DNA from: an uncultured Lentisphaeria bacterium
GTDB taxonomy: Bacteria > Verrucomicrobiota > Lentisphaeria > Oligosphaerales > Oligosphaeraceae
Assembly: GCA_934661755.1 (NCBI GenBank)
Contig: CAKUJM010000063.1
Span: 1-12,489 of the forward strand
DNA: 12,489 nt
Direction of reading: 5' to 3'
Shown: piece by piece, positions 6,333 to 12,489 of the stretch
How positions within the stretch are numbered: position 1 is the stretch's first letter
How the letters are laid out: each line of letters begins with the position of its first letter
Program-made: the position numbers and the translations under genes
The notes under the pieces: model-generated
Seen by the model: the letters and a program-made list of their open reading frames with translations, nothing else
The model's database searches: none
What the model was told of the DNA's origin: nothing

Positions 6333-7919
6333 GTGGCTAAAGGCAAAGTCAAGGTCAAAAAAGAGGAGAAGCTCGAGGACATCCTGTTCAGCTGCCGGGA
6401 CAGCCTGCGCGGCAGGGCGTCCATGACGGACAAGCGGGACCTGCTCCTGACGCTGGTGTTCCTGAAGTTCGTGTTCGACCGTTTTGACGAGCAGACCGAA
6501 TGCCTGCGCGAGGAGTTCAAGGCGGAGTCGGCGCTGCTGGAACTCCAGCTGAAAAGACCCGCGTCCTATGGGAAGAAGGGCGTCATCTTCCTCCCCGACG
6601 AATGCCGCTGGGACAGGCTGGCCAATGTGGAGCCCGTAAAAATGGCCGTCGCCTTCGACGACGCCATTCGCATCCTGGAGCAGCAGGAGGAAAAACTGCG
6701 CAATGCCCTTCCGCAGGGGATATTCACCCAATGCGACTTGGAGCCGCAGGTGCTCAGGAGCGTTGTGGACAACATCAGCAAAATCGACCGCCGCCGTTTC
6801 GCGGAGAAGGACCTGATTGGACGCGTCTACGAATACTACCTCCAGGCCTTCTCCATCAACCAGGACAAGGAGGAGGGCGAGTTCTATACCCCCCACAGCA
6901 TTGTCGAGCTCATAGCCAGCCTGATAGAGCCCTTCGACGGTACCTTGTACGACCCCTGCTGCGGCTCCGGCGGCATGTTCATCCAATGCGCCAAGCTGAT
7001 TGAGTCGAAGGGCGGCAACACCCAGACGGTCAATGTGTACGGACAGGAGTCCGAACCGGCCACCTTCCGCCTTGCCAAGATGAACCTGGCGGTCCGCGGA
7101 ATCTCCTACCACCTGGGGGCCAAGGCCGCGTCCAGCTTCACCAACGACCAGCATCCGGACCTCAAGGTGGACTACATCATGGCCAATCCGCCATTCAACC
7201 TGAAGAAGTGGCGCACCGCCCAGGAACTCCTGGACGACCCGCGCTGGAAAGGCTACCAGGTCCCGCCGGAATCCAACGCCAATTACGCCTGGATTCTGCA
7301 CATGCTCTCCAAGCTGAACCCCGCCGACGGCGTCGCCGGATTCCTCCTGGCCAATGGCGCCCTTGACGACAGCGACACGCTGGCCATCCGAAGGCAACTC
7401 ATCGAGAATGACAAAGTGGAGGCGATTATCATCCTGCCGAGGGACATGTTCTATACCACCGATATTTCCGTCACGCTGTGGATTCTGAACCAGAACAAGC
7501 ACGCCGGCATCAAGAACGGACACTCCTGGCGCGACCGCACCGGTGAGATTCTGTTCATGGACCTGCGAAGCTGGAACCAGAACACCTACGAAAAGGGCAA
7601 GTTCGTCCAGTTCTCGCCGGAACAGATCGCCCAAGTCCAGAAGATATTCTTTGACTGGCGCACCACGGGCGGCGCTGCTTACGCCCAGCCGGAGCTATAC
7701 TATGGAGCAAAGAAGGCCGAGATTGCGGAAAAGGGATACTCCCTGGTCCCCAGCCGCTATATCGAGTTCGTGGACCGCGACACGGAACTGGACTACGAGA
7801 CAGTCCTTGCTACCGCCGGAAAAGAGGCCGCTGAACTGATAAAAGAACAAGCTGACAATGCACAAAAATTGGCAACGGCTTTCACGGCCTTGGGATATAA
7901 TTGCAGACAGGGGGAATGA
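6333..7919 (+). CDS. hsdM: Type I restriction-modification DNA methyltransferase subunit HsdM
   Basis: A 528-residue N6-adenine methyltransferase subunit, the usual length for HsdM. The N-terminal helical domain (about 10-150) includes DKRDLLLTLVFLKFVFDRFD. The catalytic domain carries the S-adenosylmethionine motif DPCCGSGG (207-214) and the catalytic NPPF (285-288). The segment EFYTP before the first motif is also typical. Translation starts at GTG 6333, with AGGA a few bases upstream; the first internal in-frame ATG would cut into the conserved N-terminal domain. The stop lies five bases before the chosen hsdS start and overlaps an earlier in-frame hsdS ATG as ATGA. With HsdS it forms the modification enzyme, and with HsdR the restriction complex. 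Its last 40 codons are AT-richer than the rest. Confidence 0.96.
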   Translation: MAKGKVKVKKEEKLEDILFSCRDSLRGRASMTDKRDLLLTLVFLKFVFDRFDEQTECLREEFKAESALLELQLKRPASYGKKGVIFLPDECRWDRLANVEPVKMAVAFDDAIRILEQQEEKLRNALPQGIFTQCDLEPQVLRSVVDNISKIDRRRFAEKDLIGRVYEYYLQAFSINQDKEEGEFYTPHSIVELIASLIEPFDGTLYDPCCGSGGMFIQCAKLIESKGGNTQTVNVYGQESEPATFRLAKMNLAVRGISYHLGAKAASSFTNDQHPDLKVDYIMANPPFNLKKWRTAQELLDDPRWKGYQVPPESNANYAWILHMLSKLNPADGVAGFLLANGALDDSDTLAIRRQLIENDKVEAIIILPRDMFYTTDISVTLWILNQNKHAGIKNGHSWRDRTGEILFMDLRSWNQNTYEKGKFVQFSPEQIAQVQKIFFDWRTTGGAAYAQPELYYGAKKAEIAEKGYSLVPSRYIEFVDRDTELDYETVLATAGKEAAELIKEQADNAQKLATAFTALGYNCRQGE

Positions 7920-7924
7920 GAACG

Positions 7925-9046
7925 ATGTCCGACAAAAAAAAGCTCGGTGATTTTATTGAACGCATTGAGCGAACCAATGACGATGGTAAATATGGCCTTG
8001 CGGATGTGCGGGGAGTCTCTAATACCAAACAAATTCAGGCTACAAAAGCCAATATGGAAGGTAGGGATTTCCGACCGTTCCTAGTTGTTAAACCTGGAGA
8101 ATTCGTCTTTAACCGCAGGACGACGCGGAATGGAGAACGACTGGGGTTAGGTTATAATACCGACAGCCGTTCTTATATATTTACGGAGGATTATGTTGCC
8201 TTTAGGGTAAAGGATACACAAGTTCTTCACCCTGATTACCTCTATTTGATATTTTTGCGTGATGAATTTGACCGCTATGTTCGATGGGACTCCTGGGGAA
8301 GCGCTACGGAGTTTTTTAATTGGGAGAATATGTTGAATGTTCCTGTTTCTGTCCCCCGCATTGAGGTGCAACGGAGCGTGGTTGCCGCCTGGCAGGGGCT
8401 GCGCGAAATGCAGGCCCAGAACGAGCGTCTGGCGGCAACGCTGATGCCTCTCTGCCGCAGCTATCTCCAGGACCTCAAGCACAAGTACAAGGCTGTGGAG
8501 ATTGGGGAATTCATAGAGCAATGCGATGAGCGCAATAGCGATGGGACGTATGGCGAAGATTTTGTGCGAGGTATCGCAACCTCCAAAGAACTTATCGCCA
8601 CAAAAGCAAACCTCGATGGTGTCTCGCTGACATCGTACAAGCTTGTCAAACCTGGAGAGTTCGCGTATGTTCCGGACACTTCAAGGCGTGGAGATAAAAT
8701 CAGCCTGGGACGAAACGAGGAAGATAATCCGGTGCTCGTGTCTTCAATTTCATGTGTTTTCCGCATAAAAGACCATGGCCAGCTTGACCCGGGCTATCTG
8801 TCCATGCTGTTCAGGCGTGCCGAGTTCGACCGCTACGCGAGGTTCAACTCCTGGGGCAGCGCCCGCGAGGCATTCAGTATTGCGGATATGCGCCGTGTCA
8901 AAATCCCCCTCCCTCCGATGGAAGTGCAGCGTGCCATTGTTGAGGTGTTCCAGGCCGCGCAGAGCGCCAGGCGCACGGCAGAGAGGGCGGCGGCGTTAAG
9001 CAAGGGAATCTGTCCAGCGTTGATTCAGCGGGCCATTCATTCATAG
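7925..9046 (+). CDS. hsdS: Type I restriction-modification specificity subunit HsdS with two same-class recognition domains
   Basis: A 373-residue specificity subunit, which recognises the bipartite target and holds two HsdM subunits. It has two target recognition domains, about 7-150 and 193-336, each ending in a conserved segment (IEVQRSVV and MEVQRAIV), followed by helical spacers at 151-190 and 338-373. The two domains align with no gap at an offset of 186 residues. Shared pieces include TKAN, KPGEF, FDRY and SWGSA, and about 40% of the first 72 positions are identical. The half-sites are therefore expected to be alike. ATG 7925 is preferred, since AGGGGG lies ten bases upstream; ATG 7916, which overlaps the hsdM stop as ATGA, is possible. 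Sampled DNA in the recognition domains is 40-52% GC against 67% in the central spacer, suggesting exchange by transfer. Confidence 0.95.
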   Translation: MSDKKKLGDFIERIERTNDDGKYGLADVRGVSNTKQIQATKANMEGRDFRPFLVVKPGEFVFNRRTTRNGERLGLGYNTDSRSYIFTEDYVAFRVKDTQVLHPDYLYLIFLRDEFDRYVRWDSWGSATEFFNWENMLNVPVSVPRIEVQRSVVAAWQGLREMQAQNERLAATLMPLCRSYLQDLKHKYKAVEIGEFIEQCDERNSDGTYGEDFVRGIATSKELIATKANLDGVSLTSYKLVKPGEFAYVPDTSRRGDKISLGRNEEDNPVLVSSISCVFRIKDHGQLDPGYLSMLFRRAEFDRYARFNSWGSAREAFSIADMRRVKIPLPPMEVQRAIVEVFQAAQSARRTAERAAALSKGICPALIQRAIHS

Positions 9047-9061
9047 CGATTGGAAACGGCA

Positions 9062-12000
9062 ATGAACCAGGGAAAGTTTTACGAGAGTGAATTCGAGGGT
9101 GCGTTGATCCAATTGCTTCGCGAGAATGGCTGGCAGTACACTTTTGGAGGCGATTACCACCGCAGTCTGACGGATGTCATTCTGGAGGATGACTTGCGGA
9201 GCTTTCTTGGCGACCATTACGGCGCCAAAGGTCTGACCCCAAATGACTATGACACGGTCGCCGCGAAGGTGCGCAACATCTCCGGCGACACCTACTATCG
9301 TTCGATGGTCAACGCCGTGAGCCAGACCCGCGACGGCTTTGACTTCACCCCGTCCTTCGCCGGGGCCAGCGCCTTTCACCTGGACTTGATTGACTTTGAA
9401 CACCCGGAGAGGAACATTTTCAGGGCAGTGAACCAGTTCCAGGTGGGGCAGGGAGGCAAGAGCCGCCGCCCGGACATCGTGCTTTTTGTCAATGGAATTC
9501 CGGTGGTCATCATCGAGCTGAAGAATCCCACCAAGGCGAATGCCACCGTCGAGGATGCATATTACCAGATTGTCAGCCGCTACAGGGATGACATTCCCGC
9601 CCTGATGCGCTACTGCGCCATCGGCGTCATCAGCGATGCGGCCAACACCAGGATGGGGACGACCGTCTCCGACTTTGAACACTTCTATGCGTGGAAGAAG
9701 GTCGAGAACGACAACAACTCCGGAATGGGCCTGGACGACGTCCATTCCCTCGTCAAGGGCGCGCTGGCTCCCGCACGCCTGCTGGAAATCTATCGCGACT
9801 ACCTCTATTTCCCCGACAAGGCCCAGGGCGAGGAAAAGGAAATTGCGGTCATCTGCCGTTATCCCCAGTTCTTCGCCACCCGCAAGATGCGGGACAGCAT
9901 TCTGGGCAACCTGCAAAGCAGGGGCGGAAAAGGGCAGGGCGGGATCTATTTTGGCGCGACCGGCTGCGGCAAGACCTATACCATGCTTTTCCTGGCGCGC
10001 CAGCTTGCCTTGCGTTGCCGGAAGACCGTCGAAAATCCGACAATCCTCATCATCGTCGACCGTGAGGATTTGGAGAACCAGTCCGCCAGGCTGTTCTGCA
10101 CCTCCAGGGCCTTCCTCTGCGACGAAGCGGTGAAGGTGTTCGAGAGCCGCGAGGAGCTGGGCAATGAGATGCGGAGCCGCAAAAGCGGCGGCGTCTACAT
10201 CACCACCATCCAGAAATTCACGGAGGGCATGGGCTGCCTGACAGACCGTTCCAATGTGATCTGCATGAGCGACGAAGCCCACCGCACGCAGAACAACCTG
10301 GGCGCCACCCGCAAGACAACCGACTTGGGCGCCTTCATCTCCTACGGCTTTGCCAAATACCTCCGTGATGCGCTGCCCAAGGCGACCTACTGCGGTTTCA
10401 CCGGGACGCCTGTCGAAGACGCCATTGCCGTTTTTGGCGGAATAGTCGATGAGTACACCATGATTCAGAGCCAGGCGGACGGGATCACCCTGCCCATCGT
10501 CTATGACCCTCGTCTTGCCCGCGTCATGCTGGATGCGGACAAGGCGAGGCAAATCGAGCAATACTACGCCTTGTGCGCGGAGGAAGGGGCCAGCGAGGAG
10601 GAGATCAAGGCCAGCAAGGAGGCCATGAGCAAGATGCAGGTCATCCTGGGAGACCCTGAGCGCCAGCGTCGGATGGTCCAGGACATCATCCAGGATTTCA
10701 AAAAGCGCATGGAGAACACGCCTGACCGCGTGCAAAAGGCGATGATAGTCACCAGCGACAGGCAGTTTGCATACAATCTCTACAAGATGATTGAGGAGCA
10801 GCAGCCGGAATGGTGCAAACCGCGCAAGGCCATCAACCCAATCGGCATCACCGCCGATGATTCCGGGAGGCTGCAGGAAATCCCGTTCGTGAACGTGGTG
10901 GCCACGTCCGATGAAAGGGATCCGCTTCCGATGCGCACGCTGCTGGGCACAAGGGAGCATCGGAAGGCCCTGGCCGAGGCTTACAAGGACGACAGGAGCA
11001 ACTTCCGAATCGCCATTGTCGTGGACATGTGGATCACCGGCTTCGACTGCCCGTCCCTGACCGTCCTGTACAACGACAAGCCGCTTCAGCGCCACACATT
11101 GATCCAGACGATAAGCCGCGTGAACCGCAGGTACAAGTCAAAGGAAGAGGGGATAATCGTTGACTACATCGGAATCCGGGAAAAGCTGAAGTCGGCCATC
11201 AAGCAATACGGCGGCGGCGGCCTCCCCGGCGACCATGATGTCGAACGGGCCCACAAGGCCCTGCTCACGGAGCTGACAATCCTGAAGGACATGTGCGCAA
11301 AGCTGGATTTCGCGCCATTTGTCCAAGGGACGGATCCGATTGCCAGATTGCAGTTCCTCCAGAAGGCCGCGGAATTCATCCTGATGAACAGCGTCGAAGA
11401 CCCCGGGAAGAAGATTCCGTCGCTCAAGACCAAATTTGCCGGCCATGTCAAAAGGCTTCATTCCGCATATGACATCTGCAGCCCTGCCGGAAGGCTTGAC
11501 GAAGGGGAAGTCGTCTGGTCAAATTGCTTCATGGGCATACAGTCATATATTCTCAAGCTGACTGCCAAGCCGCACGACGCCGACTCCATGAACAAGGCCG
11601 TCGAGAAGATGGTCCAGGAAGCATTGAAGTGCACCGGCGTGGAGAATGTCCTGGGCTTTACGGAGGGAAAGGCGGAGGAGATCTTTGGCGACAACTTCCT
11701 TGTGGAGCTGGAAAAAATCAAGATGCCAAACACCAAATTCCAGCTGCTGGTCAAGATGCTGCGCAGGGTGATCAGGGAATACAAGAGGACCAACAAGCTG
11801 AAGGCCGAAGACTTTGAGAAGATGCTGGAGTCCACAGTGGAAAAATACAATACCCGCGACAAGCTGAACTTTGCGAATACGGTTGCCACCGACACCATCA
11901 ATGCCGTGACCGACGTCGTGAACGAGGGGATCAACCAGCTTGCCCAGCTTCTGAAGGAAATCCAGGAAGACCAGAATGCATTCCGGGAGCTTGGCATCAC

Positions 12001-12283
12001 CTTCGAGGAAAAGGCGTTCTACGACATTCTCGTCAGCCTGCGGGACGCCCATGGGTTCGAGTACCCGGATGAGAAGTGCAAGGAGTTGGCGCAGAGGATC
12101 AAGGAATTGATAGATGGCAAGGCAATCTATGCCGACTGGCTGGACAACGACAACCTCAAAGACCAGCTGTCCAGCGACCTGCTTGTGCTGCTCTATCACA
12201 ATGGCTATCCGCCGGAGTGGAATGACGAGGTCTTTGCCCGCGTTCTGGACCAGGTGGAGAATTTCAAGAAGAACGAGGATTGA
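9062..12283 (+). CDS. hsdR: Type I restriction endonuclease/translocase subunit HsdR
   Basis: A 1073-residue motor and nuclease subunit, of normal length. The N-terminal nuclease has the PD-(D/E)xK set D138, E152 and K154 in RRPDIVLF and IIELKNP. The SF2 translocase follows with Walker A GATGCGKT (298-305), DEAH (404-407), TGTP (447-450) and QTISRVNR (682-689). The last 300 residues are helical and charged, as expected for the part that docks on the methylase. ATG 9062 is chosen, with GGA seven bases upstream; TTG 9050 is in frame but unlikely. It starts 15 bases after the hsdS stop, so the three genes are co-transcribed. All key residues are present, so the system is predicted to be active. 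It cuts DNA at a distance from unmethylated sites after ATP-driven translocation. Confidence 0.96.
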   Translation: MNQGKFYESEFEGALIQLLRENGWQYTFGGDYHRSLTDVILEDDLRSFLGDHYGAKGLTPNDYDTVAAKVRNISGDTYYRSMVNAVSQTRDGFDFTPSFAGASAFHLDLIDFEHPERNIFRAVNQFQVGQGGKSRRPDIVLFVNGIPVVIIELKNPTKANATVEDAYYQIVSRYRDDIPALMRYCAIGVISDAANTRMGTTVSDFEHFYAWKKVENDNNSGMGLDDVHSLVKGALAPARLLEIYRDYLYFPDKAQGEEKEIAVICRYPQFFATRKMRDSILGNLQSRGGKGQGGIYFGATGCGKTYTMLFLARQLALRCRKTVENPTILIIVDREDLENQSARLFCTSRAFLCDEAVKVFESREELGNEMRSRKSGGVYITTIQKFTEGMGCLTDRSNVICMSDEAHRTQNNLGATRKTTDLGAFISYGFAKYLRDALPKATYCGFTGTPVEDAIAVFGGIVDEYTMIQSQADGITLPIVYDPRLARVMLDADKARQIEQYYALCAEEGASEEEIKASKEAMSKMQVILGDPERQRRMVQDIIQDFKKRMENTPDRVQKAMIVTSDRQFAYNLYKMIEEQQPEWCKPRKAINPIGITADDSGRLQEIPFVNVVATSDERDPLPMRTLLGTREHRKALAEAYKDDRSNFRIAIVVDMWITGFDCPSLTVLYNDKPLQRHTLIQTISRVNRRYKSKEEGIIVDYIGIREKLKSAIKQYGGGGLPGDHDVERAHKALLTELTILKDMCAKLDFAPFVQGTDPIARLQFLQKAAEFILMNSVEDPGKKIPSLKTKFAGHVKRLHSAYDICSPAGRLDEGEVVWSNCFMGIQSYILKLTAKPHDADSMNKAVEKMVQEALKCTGVENVLGFTEGKAEEIFGDNFLVELEKIKMPNTKFQLLVKMLRRVIREYKRTNKLKAEDFEKMLESTVEKYNTRDKLNFANTVATDTINAVTDVVNEGINQLAQLLKEIQEDQNAFRELGITFEEKAFYDILVSLRDAHGFEYPDEKCKELAQRIKELIDGKAIYADWLDNDNLKDQLSSDLLVLLYHNGYPPEWNDEVFARVLDQVENFKKNED

Positions 12284-12299
12284 CCTCGCAGAATCAGGC

Positions 12300-12311
12300 G
12301 TGCACGTGCAC
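12300..12311. repeat. 12-base perfect palindrome GTGCACGTGCAC
   Basis: GTGCACGTGCAC is its own reverse complement. It lies 16 bases past the hsdR stop and directly abuts the right module B. Its position before module B matches that of the TTGTTATAACAA palindrome at the left edge, although the sequences differ. Confidence 0.4.
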
Positions 12312-12346
12312 ATTGCCCAAGGGCGAGACGCCCTTGCTACCCCGGG
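12312..12346 (+). terminator. Module B hairpin, probable terminator of the hsd operon
   Basis: Second copy of the 35-base module seen at 140-174, same orientation, one mismatch. The stem is CAAGGGCG (12318-12325) with CGCCCTTG (12329-12336) around AGA. It lies 35 bases past the hsdR stop. The stem is strong but no T-run follows, so a terminator role is inferred from position, and the element is certainly a repeat. Confidence 0.45.
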
Positions 12347-12360
12347 GGAGGGGCTGGCGC

Positions 12361-12382
12361 CGGTCATGACGTGCGTCCGTGC
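12361..12382 (+). repeat. Module M: 22-base direct repeat, right copy
   Basis: It matches 83-104 with one mismatch and in the same orientation. It starts 15 bases after module B here, whereas at the left edge it precedes module B by 35 bases, so the modules do not move as one fixed block. Confidence 0.75.
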
Positions 12383-12425
12383 ACGGGCGTAAAACGACCG
12401 CGCTCACGTTTTCACGACAAGAAAA

Positions 12426-12489
12426 GCCTCCCCTGCAAGGGGAGGTGGCGCGACAGCGCTCCATCAGCCTCCCCTGCAAGGGGAGGTGG
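12426..12489 (+). repeat. Module A: two tandem REP-like palindromes, right copies
   Basis: The 23-base segments 12426-12448 and 12467-12489 are identical, giving a 41-base period. Each holds CCTCCCCTGCAAGGGGAGG, an 8-base-pair hairpin. Between them GCGC-GACA-GCGC (12447-12458 region) forms a second small hairpin. The second copy matches the reverse complement of 40-64 over 25 bases. The array may continue beyond the window. No spacer diversity of CRISPR type is seen. Confidence 0.75.

Noticed and set aside
6317..6340. Seven-codon frame overlapping the hsdM start
   Set aside because: It is too short and has no features of a leader peptide such as runs of one amino acid; probably chance.
6312..7634. 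Minus-strand reading frame of 440 codons opposite hsdM
   Set aside because: It is antisense to the catalytic motifs of HsdM and has low-complexity hydrophobic and acidic composition; no support as a gene.
9041..11095. Long minus-strand reading frame of 684 codons opposite hsdR
   Set aside because: The plus strand here encodes the intact nuclease and helicase motifs of HsdR. The antisense frame shows no domain and reflects codon bias.
12426..12489. Possible CRISPR array from the 41-base period
   Set aside because: Only two repeats are visible, the repeat is itself a strong palindrome, an inverted copy lies at the left edge, and no cas gene is present.

Overview
The window looks like chromosomal accessory DNA from a GC-rich bacterium of the Lentisphaerota/Victivallales type, or a close relative in the PVC superphylum. 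This is inferred from gene style rather than from any marker gene. A pseudopilin-like protein ([20 protein letters not shown] start, H-X9-DG end) heads a glycoside hydrolase operon with a divergent AraC regulator, an arrangement I associate with that group. Sampled coding lines are about 65% GC, except inside hsdS.

Left half (185-6113) is a small carbohydrate-response locus. Three genes read leftward as an operon: the pseudopilin-like protein (5044-4301), an exported clan-A-like glycoside hydrolase (4291-1934), and a cytoplasmic protein with a divergent GH29-like catalytic fold and a C-terminal sandwich domain (1912-185). Gaps between them are 9 and 21 bases. A near-consensus promoter (TTGAAA-17-TATAAT, minus strand, 5089-5117) drives the operon, with an inverted repeat in its spacer. 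The divergent AraC-family gene (5286-6113) is the obvious candidate regulator. No transporter is present in the window.

Right half (6333-12283) is a complete type I restriction-modification operon, hsdM-hsdS-hsdR, all rightward and tightly packed, with every catalytic motif I looked for intact. HsdS is notable: its two target recognition domains are gapless homologues of each other at a fixed 186-residue offset, and both sit in AT-richer DNA inside a GC-rich operon.

Both edges (1-184 and 12284-12489) are non-coding and carry the same set of short repeat modules: a 25-base palindromic module (A), a 22-base module containing GTCATGAC (M) and a 35-base hairpin module (B). Order is A-M-B on the left and B-M-A-A on the right. 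The B hairpins lie 20-35 bases beyond the stop codons of the two outermost genes and may double as terminators. The 219-base gap 6114-6332 holds only weak hairpins and no convincing gene.
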